Shown: positions 8,708 to 16,475 of the stretch, in pieces | How positions within the stretch are numbered: the first letter of the stretch is position 1 | Layout: each line of letters starts with the position of its first letter | Origin: Angelakisella sp. | Lineage (GTDB): Bacteria; Bacillota; Clostridia; Oscillospirales; Ruminococcaceae | NCBI GenBank assembly: GCA_020024555.1 | Contig: JAHHTQ010000022.1 | Coordinates: 1-35,413, forward strand | DNA: 35,413 nt | Direction: 5' to 3' | Made by a program: the position numbers and the translations under genes | The notes under the pieces: model-generated | Seen by the model: the letters and a program-made list of their open reading frames with translations, nothing else | Told to the model about the DNA's origin: nothing | Database searches by the model: none

Positions 8708-8736
8708 ATTATATTATAATATTTATGTTATTTCAA
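8708..8736 (-). promoter_or_regulatory. Promoter for the zinc-ribbon protein and galU
   Basis: Minus strand TTGAAA (8736-8731), 17 bases, TATAAT (8713-8708). The region is very A/T-rich, so other -10-like hexamers exist nearby. Confidence 0.55.
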
Positions 8737-8777
8737 TTAATTATTTGTAAATACAATGAACAAACAACTATTATTTA

Positions 8778-8806
8778 TTGAAAAACGAACGAACTTTTGT
8801 TATAAT
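8778..8806 (+). promoter_or_regulatory. Promoter for the aminotransferase-trpS unit
   Basis: TTGAAA (8778-8783), exactly 17 bases, TATAAT (8801-8806), with the extended TGT before the -10. The start is predicted near 8813. Confidence 0.75.
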
Positions 8807-8843
8807 ATTGTATATGAAATAATAATAAAGGAAGTAAAATTTT

Positions 8844-10043
8844 ATGGAATATAATTTTTCGGATAAAATCCAAGCGGTAAAACCCTCTGCGATTAAAGAA
8901 ATTTTGAAAGCTTCTAAAAAAAGTGAATTTATTTCTTTTGCTGATGTAAACCCCGCGCAAGAGGCTTTTCCTATTGATGAAATAGAACGTATATGTCAAT
9001 GGGTTCTTACCGAAAACCCTATAACAACATTACAATATTCTGTATCCGAAGGAACAAAACATCTAAACTACGCTATAAAAGATTATATAACAGCAAGAGA
9101 ACAATATCTTATAAAAGACAGTGATGAAATATTGATTGTCAGTGGCGCTCAACAGGGAATAGACCTTTCGGCAAAAGTTTTACTCAACGAAGGCGATTAT
9201 GTCTTGACAGAAGACCCGTCTTATGTGGGCGCTTTAAATACTTTCCGTCTATACAATGCAAAAATTTTGGGTATTCCAATGCAACAGGATGGTGTGGATT
9301 TAGATATAATGGAGAATTATTTAAAAACACACAAAAATATAAAAATTTTCTACACAGTACCAAATTTTCAAAATCCGACAGGATATACAACAAGCTACGA
9401 AAAACGTAAAGCAATATATAACCTATGTAAGAAATACGGTGTTGTTATAGTAGAGGATAATCCTTACGGAGAACTACGTTTTGAAGGTGAACATATACCC
9501 TCAATAAAATCACTTGATACGGACGGTTTGGTTATATATGTGGGAAGTTTCAGCAAAATAATTGCGCCCGGCATACGTGTGGGATATGTTATTGCGCACA
9601 AAAATATCACACAAAAAATAGTTGTTGCAAAAGAATTCAGTGATATCCACACAAATGTTTTGGGACAAATTATTTGTGAAAAATTCTTAACAACCTGTAA
9701 TATTAATCTACATATCGCAAAACTTCAAAGACTATACAAAAATAAGCTTACAGTTATGGAGAATACTATTGCAAAATTTGATGAAAACAATTTTTTGAGT
9801 TATGTTAAACCGCAAGGTGGATTATTTTTGTGGTGTAAAATTCCGGATAATATTGATTTATCGGAGTTCTGCAAGGAATGTTATGATAAATCAATCGCCA
9901 TAGTTCCGGGCTTTGCTTTTCAAACTGATGAAAAAGCAGAGTCTCACCACATCAGACTAAACTTTTCTACACCGACAAATGAAGAAATTCAACAAGGAAT
10001 AGAAAAAATGTTTAAAAAAAGAGAGGTAATGAAAAATGAGTGA
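8844..10043 (+). CDS. PLP-dependent aminotransferase (class I/II, 2-aminoadipate/MocR-type)
   Basis: A fold-type I aminotransferase of 399 residues. It belongs to the PLP family that includes LysN-type 2-aminoadipate transaminases and the catalytic half of MocR regulators, but it has no HTH domain. Visible signatures are SGAQQGIDL (substrate/PLP phosphate region), YTVPNFQNPTG, EDNPYGELRF and the Schiff-base lysine in GSFSKIIAPGIRVGY (Lys238). The substrate cannot be fixed from sequence; aromatic, branched-chain and aminoadipate substrates are all known. ATG at 8844 follows AAGGAAG. Its 3' end overlaps trpS by 8 bases, so the two are translationally coupled. Confidence 0.88.
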   Translation: MEYNFSDKIQAVKPSAIKEILKASKKSEFISFADVNPAQEAFPIDEIERICQWVLTENPITTLQYSVSEGTKHLNYAIKDYITAREQYLIKDSDEILIVSGAQQGIDLSAKVLLNEGDYVLTEDPSYVGALNTFRLYNAKILGIPMQQDGVDLDIMENYLKTHKNIKIFYTVPNFQNPTGYTTSYEKRKAIYNLCKKYGVVIVEDNPYGELRFEGEHIPSIKSLDTDGLVIYVGSFSKIIAPGIRVGYVIAHKNITQKIVVAKEFSDIHTNVLGQIICEKFLTTCNINLHIAKLQRLYKNKLTVMENTIAKFDENNFLSYVKPQGGLFLWCKIPDNIDLSEFCKECYDKSIAIVPGFAFQTDEKAESHHIRLNFSTPTNEEIQQGIEKMFKKREVMKNE

Positions 10044-11064
10044 AAACACTACGCCGACAACACAGACAGAGAGAAAAAAACGTGTATTTTCAGGAATACA
10101 ACCAACAGGTGTTTTTACACTTGGCAACTATATAGGAGCTATACGTAATTGGGACAAATTGCAAGCTGACTACGATTGTCTGTATTCTATCGTAAATTTG
10201 CATGCAATAACCGTAAGACAAGATCCGCAAGCCTTAAAGAAAAACACGCTTTCTTCTTATGCTCTTATACTTGCCTGCGGAATAGACCCACAAAAGAGTA
10301 TTGCTTTTATACAAAGTCATGTTCCGACACATTCACAGCTTGCTTGGGTGTTAAATTGCTATACACAGTTTGGGGAACTTTCGCGTATGACACAGTTCAA
10401 GGATAAATCCGCAAAATACGCTGATAATATTAACGCAGGGCTGTTTACTTATCCGTCGCTTATGGCGGCAGATATTCTTCTTTACGGCACAGACCTTGTG
10501 CCTGTCGGCGCTGACCAAAAGCAACATTTGGAACTTGCCCGTGATATCGCAAATCGTTTTAACGGAATATACGGAAATGTATTTACCGTTCCCGATGGCA
10601 TTATTCCAAAGAGCAACGAAGGCGCAAGGGTAATGTCACTGCAAGACCCTACCAAAAAAATGTCAAAATCAGATACAAACACAAAGTCTTTCGTTTCTAT
10701 TCTTGACGAACCGAATACTATTATCAAAAAGTTTAAAGGCGCGGTTACGGATAGCGAAGCATCTGTTCATTATGGAGAAGGAAAAGACGGTATAAATAAC
10801 CTTATGGGTATATATTCGGCTCTTACAAGCAAAACATTTGATGAAATTGAAGACGAATTTAGGGGAAAAGGTTACGGAGACTTCAAAGTTGCGGTAGGCG
10901 AAGTAGTTTGCGAGGAACTAAAACCAATTCAAGACAGATATAAGGAACTTATGACTGATAAAGCATATCTTGAAAAATGCTATCGTGAAGGCGCGGAAAA
11001 AGCAGAAGCTATTTCACATAGAATAATGAATAAAGTAAATAAAAAAGTTGGCTTTATAGACTGA
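10036..11064 (+). CDS. trpS: Tryptophanyl-tRNA synthetase
   Basis: Class I aminoacyl-tRNA synthetase charging tRNA-Trp. The HIGH-equivalent is TLGNYIG near residue 28 and the KMSKS loop is intact at residues 208-212. IQPTGVFTLGNYIGA and the catalytic-core blocks DLVPVGADQKQH and NRFNG match TrpS. At 342 residues it is typical. The start overlaps the aminotransferase stop, with a GAGAGG site inside the upstream gene. Many Clostridia control trpS with a T-box leader. None is present here, which fits its position as the second gene of an operon. Confidence 0.97.
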   Translation: MSENTTPTTQTERKKRVFSGIQPTGVFTLGNYIGAIRNWDKLQADYDCLYSIVNLHAITVRQDPQALKKNTLSSYALILACGIDPQKSIAFIQSHVPTHSQLAWVLNCYTQFGELSRMTQFKDKSAKYADNINAGLFTYPSLMAADILLYGTDLVPVGADQKQHLELARDIANRFNGIYGNVFTVPDGIIPKSNEGARVMSLQDPTKKMSKSDTNTKSFVSILDEPNTIIKKFKGAVTDSEASVHYGEGKDGINNLMGIYSALTSKTFDEIEDEFRGKGYGDFKVAVGEVVCEELKPIQDRYKELMTDKAYLEKCYREGAEKAEAISHRIMNKVNKKVGFID

Positions 11065-11111
11065 CGTTTTTTATAAAGTAACAATTTATTAATAGAAAAG
11101 AGGATAATAAT

Positions 11112-12002
11112 ATGCACAATGTCGTTCTGAAAAATAATGGTTACACAGCAGTTATTGAGTTACTTGGGGCGCAACTGGTTTCGTTCAAAGACCCAAAAGG
11201 ACAGGAATACATCTGGCAACGCAATCCTGATGTTTGGGCAAATTGTTCGCCTGTTCTTTTTCCGATTGTCGGTGGGCTAATCGATGACAAAATTAAATTT
11301 GACGGTGTGGAATATTCTATGGAAAAACATGGTTTTGCAAAAGTTACAAAATTTGAAGTAAGTGAGCAAAGTGATAATTCCGCGCTGTTTACAATCCGTT
11401 CCAATGAAGAAACTCTTAAAAAATATCCTTATAAATTTACTTTTTCAATGAAATATATACTTGATGATGCAAATCTGAAAGTTATATATACAGTAAAAAA
11501 TGATGACGACAAGAAAATGTACTATTGCCTAGGCGCTCACCCCGGTTTTATCTGTCCTTTGTACGATGGTGAAACTTTGCAAGATTACGTACTTAAATTT
11601 GAACAAAAAGAGACAATAGATACTATTGTTCATGATAATGGAAAAGGTTACTTTAACGTAAATAACCGCAGAGAATTTTTAAATGACAGCGATACATACC
11701 CACTAAGCTATGAAATGTTTGCAGATGACGCTGTATATTGCGATAAGCTAAAATCAAGAACAGTTAGTTTGATTAATCCAAAAACAGAAAAAGGTGTATT
11801 TGTAAACTTCCCCGATTTTACCTCTGTTGCTTTTTGGACAAAATTCGGTATGGGTTACAAAGATTATGTTTGCATAGAGCCATGGAACGGTTCAGCTCCA
11901 TTCTCCGATGAAACCAGCGGCGAGTTCAAAGATAAGCAAGGTTGCCTTTCTCTTGAAACAAATGCCGAAAGAGCGCATACTATGGATATTAAACTATTAT
12001 AA
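11112..12002 (+). CDS. Aldose 1-epimerase (mutarotase-like, LacX group)
   Basis: A 296-residue galactose-mutarotase-fold protein that probably interconverts sugar anomers. Candidate catalytic residues are His73 (EKHGFA), His143 (GAHPGF) and the general base Glu256 (CIEPWNG), all in the usual family positions. The overall shape (SPVLFPIVGGL near the start, CIEPWNG near the end) is that of the LacX/YihR side of the family rather than classical GalM, so the sugar is uncertain. An AAAAGAGGA site precedes ATG 11112. It follows trpS by 47 bases without an obvious terminator and may be read from the same transcript. Confidence 0.87.
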   Translation: MHNVVLKNNGYTAVIELLGAQLVSFKDPKGQEYIWQRNPDVWANCSPVLFPIVGGLIDDKIKFDGVEYSMEKHGFAKVTKFEVSEQSDNSALFTIRSNEETLKKYPYKFTFSMKYILDDANLKVIYTVKNDDDKKMYYCLGAHPGFICPLYDGETLQDYVLKFEQKETIDTIVHDNGKGYFNVNNRREFLNDSDTYPLSYEMFADDAVYCDKLKSRTVSLINPKTEKGVFVNFPDFTSVAFWTKFGMGYKDYVCIEPWNGSAPFSDETSGEFKDKQGCLSLETNAERAHTMDIKLL

Positions 12003-12096
12003 TTATTAATTTTTAGTTATTTATGCTAAAAACCTTTATTAAATAGTATTAAATTGTTAGTTTTATAAAAAACTTTAATTTAATTTAAAAAAGCAC

Positions 12097-12125
12097 TTGC
12101 AATTTTTAATCAAAACTGTTAGAAT
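12097..12125 (+). promoter_or_regulatory. Promoter for rpmB
   Basis: TTGCAA (12097-12102), 17 bases, TAGAAT (12120-12125), preceded by TGT (extended -10). It gives a ~75-base leader ending in the AAAAGGAGGTG ribosome binding site. Confidence 0.65.
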
Positions 12126-12206
12126 ACTAATGTTACCGCTTGTTTGTATTTTACAGTCAGTAAATGCAAAAAAAGCAAATTCTATGAAGAAAAGGAGGTG
12201 CAGACC

Positions 12207-12395
12207 ATGGCTAAGTGCGACATTTGCGGAAAAGGTGTATCTTTTGGTATAAAAGTATCACACTCCCATAGAAGATCTAATAGAGCTTGGAAACCAAACG
12301 TTAGACGTGTTAAAGCTGTTGTAAACGGATCTCCTTGCCACATCTACGCCTGCACCCGTTGTTTACGTTCAGGTAAGGTAGAACGTGCTGTTTAA
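12207..12395 (+). CDS. rpmB: 50S ribosomal protein L28 (four-cysteine, zinc-binding form)
   Basis: A 62-residue large-subunit protein. The start MAKCDICGKGVSFG and the core SHSHRRSNRAWKPNVRRV are diagnostic. Two CxxC pairs (CDIC near the N-terminus, CTRC near the C-terminus) make the zinc-containing version; Cys-free paralogues in other bacteria replace it under zinc starvation. The open frame extends upstream to 12144, but ATG at 12207 carries a near-perfect AAAAGGAGGTG site 7 bases away. It is a single-gene unit with its own promoter and a strong terminator. Confidence 0.98.
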   Translation: MAKCDICGKGVSFGIKVSHSHRRSNRAWKPNVRRVKAVVNGSPCHIYACTRCLRSGKVERAV

Positions 12396-12425
12396 TTTTT
12401 AAACAGAAAACAGGTGTAAACAATT

Positions 12426-12463
12426 AAACCCTCGATTTTTTATAAAAAAATCGAGGGTTTTTT
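12426..12463 (+). terminator. rpmB terminator
   Basis: AAACCCTCGATTTTTT pairs perfectly with AAAAAATCGAGGGTTT across a 3-base loop, followed by a T run. Confidence 0.95.
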
Positions 12464-12488
12464 GTTATTTATTTACAATTATATCTAC

Positions 12489-12517
12489 TTGAAAAATATT
12501 AAAAATTAGTGTAGAAT
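12489..12517 (+). promoter_or_regulatory. Promoter for the trkA pair
   Basis: TTGAAA (12489-12494), 17 bases, TAGAAT (12512-12517), leaving a ~100-base leader. Other TATAAT hexamers closer to the gene lack a partner -35 box. Confidence 0.5.
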
Positions 12518-12624
12518 GGCTATATAAATTTTATTAAATTGTATGCAAGAATATATAATAAAAAACGTACATTATAATAGAATGTTTAATTACTATAATA
12601 TTTACTTTTTTTAAGGAGTAAAAA

Positions 12625-13251
12625 ATGAATATTTTAATTATTGGTTGCGGAAAAGTAGGTTCGGGACTTGCAAATAGTCTTTATAAAAAAGGTCATGATG
12701 TCTCGGTAATAGATTTAAATCAAAATAATTTTACACGTTTGGATAATTCTTTTACCGGCTATGCCATAAGAGGAGTTCCTATCGATGTTGATGTTTTGCG
12801 GGAAGGCGGTATAGAAGAATGTGACTTTGTTGCCGCTGTTACAGATGATGATAATACCAATATAATGGTTTCACAACTTGCAAAAACTTTCTTTAACGTT
12901 CCGAAAGTTTTGACAAGAATATATGACCCAAAAAGAAAAAATATTTTTACGGAATTCGGACTACATACAATATCGCCAACAGCATTAACGGTAGATGTTA
13001 TAGAAAGAATAATCAATGGACAAGATAAAGATATAAACAATACTATTTCATTTGCAACATCATCGCTTGCCATAGAACACATACCTGTTCCAAAAAATTA
13101 TTACGGTGTGGAACTTACCAACATTTCCCATGACGAAACCGAAACAATAATAGGTGTGGAAAAAGCAGATGGTTCGGTTATTCTCCGTGATGCCAACGAA
13201 AATTACAAATTGCAAAACGGTGATAATTTGATATATGCAAAACTTATATAA
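12625..13251 (+). CDS. TrkA-family potassium uptake regulator, copy 1
   Basis: A cytosolic gating subunit for a Trk/Ktr potassium channel. The N-terminal RCK Rossmann domain starts MNILIIGCGKVGSGLA (GxGxxG nucleotide motif, residues 7-12) and has the acidic end of beta-2 (VIDLN). The C-terminal RCK_C domain covers ~140-208, a site that binds c-di-AMP in some Firmicutes relatives. It is 208 residues, a single-RCK form that would assemble as a ring. AAGGAG precedes the ATG. It is followed after 45 bases by a second trkA-like gene and is probably co-transcribed with it. The two proteins are clearly diverged from each other. Confidence 0.88.
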   Translation: MNILIIGCGKVGSGLANSLYKKGHDVSVIDLNQNNFTRLDNSFTGYAIRGVPIDVDVLREGGIEECDFVAAVTDDDNTNIMVSQLAKTFFNVPKVLTRIYDPKRKNIFTEFGLHTISPTALTVDVIERIINGQDKDINNTISFATSSLAIEHIPVPKNYYGVELTNISHDETETIIGVEKADGSVILRDANENYKLQNGDNLIYAKLI

Positions 13252-13296
13252 ATATTATAATTAATGTATTTATAAAAAATGAAAGGGTAGCTTAAA

Positions 13297-13953
13297 ATGA
13301 AAGTTATAGTAATTGGTGCGGGTAAAGTAGGTTATTACCTTGCCAAAACATTAAAAGAACATGGTCATTCACCGACAGTTATAGAACAAAACAGAGAAAC
13401 CTGTTCACACATTTCCGATAATTTGGGAATAAAATGTATATGTGGAGACGGAAGTACCATAGAATGTTTAGAGGAAGCCGATATATCATCTGCTCAGAGC
13501 CTCGTTACAGTAACAGGTTCTGATGAAACAAATTTGATTACTTGCCAAATAGCAAAAAAGGTCTTTGGTATTAAAAAAACCGTTTCCCGTGTAAATAATC
13601 CGAAAAATTTATCGGTAATGAAAGCATTGGGAGTGGATATTCCGATATCTGCAACAGACAGTATAGCAAGCCAACTCGAAAGAGAAGTTGATATTTCTGC
13701 TATAAAACAAATTATGCCGCTTAACAGAGGTCAGGCAACTATCAGCGAAATTACCCTTCCCGAAAATTCAGAGCTTGACGGCGTAAGGATAAGCGATATT
13801 CTGCTTCCTGATGAGTGTGTTATAATCTCCATAGCCAGAAACGGCGAATTTATTATCCCACGAGGAAAAACAACCGTTGCCGCAGGTGACGAAATACTTA
13901 TACTTGCCAGCAACAGTGTTACACACAAACTTTCAAAATCATTTTTAATTTGA
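13297..13953 (+). CDS. TrkA-family potassium uptake regulator, copy 2
   Basis: Second single-RCK TrkA-like protein, 218 residues. MKVIVIGAGKVGYYLA carries an intact GxGxxG motif and beta-2 ends in Glu (VIEQN), as in NAD(H)-binding forms. CGDGSTIECLEEADI and VSRVNNPKN are typical TrkA_N blocks. RCK_C spans ~145-218 (ELDGVRISDILLP). A GAAAGGG site precedes the ATG. No TrkH/KtrB membrane subunit is in the window, so the partner must be encoded elsewhere. Tandem trkA genes suggest a hetero-oligomeric gating ring, which is inference. Confidence 0.9.
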   Translation: MKVIVIGAGKVGYYLAKTLKEHGHSPTVIEQNRETCSHISDNLGIKCICGDGSTIECLEEADISSAQSLVTVTGSDETNLITCQIAKKVFGIKKTVSRVNNPKNLSVMKALGVDIPISATDSIASQLEREVDISAIKQIMPLNRGQATISEITLPENSELDGVRISDILLPDECVIISIARNGEFIIPRGKTTVAAGDEILILASNSVTHKLSKSFLI

Positions 13954-13983
13954 CATAGTTAAATTGTATCAAATAAAAATATA

Positions 13984-14012
13984 TTGCAAACAAATTGTTT
14001 TTATGCTAATAT
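13984..14012 (+). promoter_or_regulatory. Promoter for the sortase gene
   Basis: TTGCAA (13984-13989), 17 bases, TAATAT (14007-14012) with an extended TGC before it. It predicts a ~65-base leader. Confidence 0.55.
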
Positions 14013-14084
14013 AAATTGTGTTATAGCTTTTAAATAATACTATTTTATATATTTATATTACAGAGAATGGAGAATTACTGAATT

Positions 14085-15077
14085 ATGAACAAAATATTTA
14101 AAAGAACGCTTTCAATCGTAATGATATGCGTAATGTTAATTTCAAGCGTTGCTTGTGGTAAAAATGATGAAGATACGTCTATTGATTTAAACAGTGGCAG
14201 TACAAGTATATCAGAAACAACATCAACATCTGAGTCGCAATCTGAGTCACAGTCTGAAAATTCAGAAGTAACATCGGAAACATCTCAATCATTTACTTCA
14301 TCGGTGCCTTCCCACCCTTCGCAAAACAAAGATCAACCTACACCGGATAATGTAATTAAAGCTACAAATCCAAAAGAAATTCAAACAGAAATGTCTAAAA
14401 AGATGGTTGAGTTTGACAAAAAAATGAATCAAGAGAAGAAAAAGAAAAGTAATATGGTAGGTTACCTTCATATTCCCAACACAACTATCAGTGACGTTGT
14501 TGTTCAATCAACAGATAACGATTACTATCTAAGAAGAAATATTTACCAAGAAGAAAACTTTAACGGTTGTTACTTTGCAGATTTCAGAAACAAATTCTAT
14601 GCAAAAACATCTCTTTCAAAAAATACTGTACTGTATGGTCACAGTATGGATGACAGTGAACACGGTATCAAATTCGGTCAACTTAAAAAATACATTAATT
14701 TAGATTTTGCAAAGAATAACCAATTTATCTATTTCTCAACACCTACACGGGAAATGGTATGGCAAATATTTGCTGTATTCTATACAAAAACAGATTTTGA
14801 CTACATTCGTACAAATCCTGATGATGAAACTATGCTGGGTATAATTAATCACGCCAGAAAAGGTTCTCTTCACAATTATGAAGACGTAGTTGTAACAACA
14901 AAGGATAATATACTGACACTGTCTACCTGTACTTACAAATTTGCTCCAAAATTTGAATATCCAAACGATTACCGCTATGTTGTAATGGCAAAACTATTAC
15001 CGCAAGGTTCTACACCTACTCCGTCAAAGGTTTCAGCAAATCCAAATCCTGTTCTTCCGGGTAAAATATACAGCTAA
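14085..15077 (+). CDS. Class B sortase carried on a lipoprotein-type N-terminus
   Basis: Predicted surface transpeptidase. The catalytic triad is visible: His186 (LYGHSM), Cys282 (TLSTCT) and Arg297 (DYRYVV). The domain spans ~115-305, with GYLHIPNTTISDVVVQ at its start and the GCYFADFRN block typical of SrtB. The N-terminus is unusual for SrtB: a hydrophobic segment ends in SVAC with Cys24, a likely lipobox. It is followed by a Ser/Thr/Glu-rich linker to ~residue 90, so the enzyme may be lipid-anchored on a flexible tether. The C-terminus adds a Pro/Ser-rich tail. ATG 14085 follows a GGAGAA site. No sorting-signal substrate is seen nearby. Confidence 0.92.
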   Translation: MNKIFKRTLSIVMICVMLISSVACGKNDEDTSIDLNSGSTSISETTSTSESQSESQSENSEVTSETSQSFTSSVPSHPSQNKDQPTPDNVIKATNPKEIQTEMSKKMVEFDKKMNQEKKKKSNMVGYLHIPNTTISDVVVQSTDNDYYLRRNIYQEENFNGCYFADFRNKFYAKTSLSKNTVLYGHSMDDSEHGIKFGQLKKYINLDFAKNNQFIYFSTPTREMVWQIFAVFYTKTDFDYIRTNPDDETMLGIINHARKGSLHNYEDVVVTTKDNILTLSTCTYKFAPKFEYPNDYRYVVMAKLLPQGSTPTPSKVSANPNPVLPGKIYS

Positions 15078-15105
15078 GTATTGACAGATTATTTTAAAAA
15101 TTATT

Positions 15106-15157
15106 AAAGGATTTATTCTCACTTAAAAAAAGTGCTATATGAATAAATCCTTTTTTT
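15106..15157 (+). terminator. Terminator after the sortase gene
   Basis: AAAGGATTTATTC (15106-15118) pairs with GAATAAATCC and the T run at 15141-15157, with a loop of about 22 bases. Confidence 0.88.
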
Positions 15158-15190
15158 AATATAAATATATTACAAAAGGAAGTAATTTTT

Positions 15191-16300
15191 TTGAAACATC
15201 GACTACGTCCTATCGCATTTTTGATAATAATATATACCGTACTGATGTACTTTTTAATATTTCACTTTGACAATCTAAAAAATATTGTTAAAGAAAACTA
15301 TTTTTCACCAAATGCTATTTTTACGGAAACCGAAAGATATTTAAAAAATAATTTTATAAACCACAAACAACTGATAAAAGCTAAGTACAATATACAGTAT
15401 ATTCTTGGCAAGAAAGAATTTAACGGTGTATTTTACAATAATAACAGATATTTGGAAAAACTATATATTGACGAAACATACAGTACGCAAAGCAAGAATA
15501 TAAATGCTGTAAAAGAATTTGCAGATAAATATAAAAAAAGGGCCACTATTGTATTAATTCCAACCGCGCCTGCAATATATCAGGAAGAATTGCCTATTTT
15601 TGCAAACGCAAATCAAATTAATCAGAGAGAATTAACTGAAAAAATATATAAAAGATTGGGTGATGATATAACAGGAATAGATGTATATCCTCAACTGTTT
15701 TCCAAAAAGAAAAATGATATTTTTTATAAAACAGACACGTCTTTAACTATGTATGCCCACTACTTAATTTACACTACGCTTTCATACCGATTAAATTATA
15801 CCGCCTATGGTCTTGAAAACTTTACCAAAAGCGAAGTTGGTTTGGACTTTTACGGAAATCTGTATAATAATGTATTATATAACAGTATTCCTCCTGACAA
15901 AGTCTATTATTACCGCAAAAACACACCTGTCAATGTAATTGTTGAAAACTGGAATAATAATGAAAATAAAACTTATTATACGCTTTTTCCGCAAGAAGCT
16001 ACTATAAGCCAAAATCCAAATGATATTGTTTTGGGAGGAAACGGACTGCATATCAATATAAAAAACAATTCACAAAATGTAATTAACAGAAATCTTATGG
16101 TAATAGGTGACAACAATACAACAAAACTTCTTCCGTTTCTTGCTTTACATTACAGCAATATTTCTTTTTGGAATTTGCAAAATGAAAATGAGATATTTCA
16201 AAAGATAAACTCAAATAAGTTTGATGAAACATTGATTGTTTTTTCACTTGATACTTTCCTTAACAATCCACTTTATGAAAAAATGAAATGTTTAATCTAA
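15191..16300 (+). CDS. DHHW-family membrane-anchored protein lacking the catalytic motifs
   Basis: One N-terminal membrane segment (~residues 7-26) and an extracytoplasmic body that follows the DHHW/AlgJ-like SGNH-hydrolase layout: FNGVFYNNNRYLEKLY (usual dGyLfe region), ATIVLIPTAPAIY, FYKTDTSLTMYAHY, DFYGNLYNNVLY, and IGDNNTTKLLPFLALHY. The family's TDHHWT is TDTSLT here (182-185 D-T-S-L) and the nucleophile motif DSY is DNN (307-309). Both the serine and the histidine are gone. The start is TTG 15191, supported by AAAGGAAG upstream; the first in-frame ATG is inside the membrane segment. Family members act on or bind surface polysaccharide acyl groups; this one is predicted to be non-catalytic. 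Confidence 0.72.
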   Translation: MKHRLRPIAFLIIIYTVLMYFLIFHFDNLKNIVKENYFSPNAIFTETERYLKNNFINHKQLIKAKYNIQYILGKKEFNGVFYNNNRYLEKLYIDETYSTQSKNINAVKEFADKYKKRATIVLIPTAPAIYQEELPIFANANQINQRELTEKIYKRLGDDITGIDVYPQLFSKKKNDIFYKTDTSLTMYAHYLIYTTLSYRLNYTAYGLENFTKSEVGLDFYGNLYNNVLYNSIPPDKVYYYRKNTPVNVIVENWNNNENKTYYTLFPQEATISQNPNDIVLGGNGLHINIKNNSQNVINRNLMVIGDNNTTKLLPFLALHYSNISFWNLQNENEIFQKINSNKFDETLIVFSLDTFLNNPLYEKMKCLI

Positions 16301-16315
16301 ATTTATATAAATAAA

Positions 16316-16348
16316 CATTAATTTAATAAACATCTGTTTATATTAATG
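16316..16348 (+). other. Hairpin downstream of the DHHW gene
   Basis: CATTAAT (16316-16322) pairs with ATTAATG (16342-16348), and ATAAACA (16326-16332) with TGTTTAT (16335-16341), separated by a 3-base bulge and a 2-base loop. There is no T run after it. It may be a weak terminator or an RNA-stability element. Confidence 0.5.
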
Positions 16349-16365
16349 ATATTTGCCATAAAATA

Positions 16366-16394
16366 TTGATATTATAAAGTATTTATATTATAAT
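16366..16394 (+). promoter_or_regulatory. Promoter for glgP
   Basis: TTGATA (16366-16371), 17 bases, TATAAT (16389-16394), giving a ~75-base leader. Confidence 0.6.
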
Positions 16395-16475
16395 TAGAAG
16401 CAAGATTGTTATTTTATTATCTTATTTACATTTTGATTAATTTATCAAATATGCTTTTGAAAGGATAGTCGTTTT

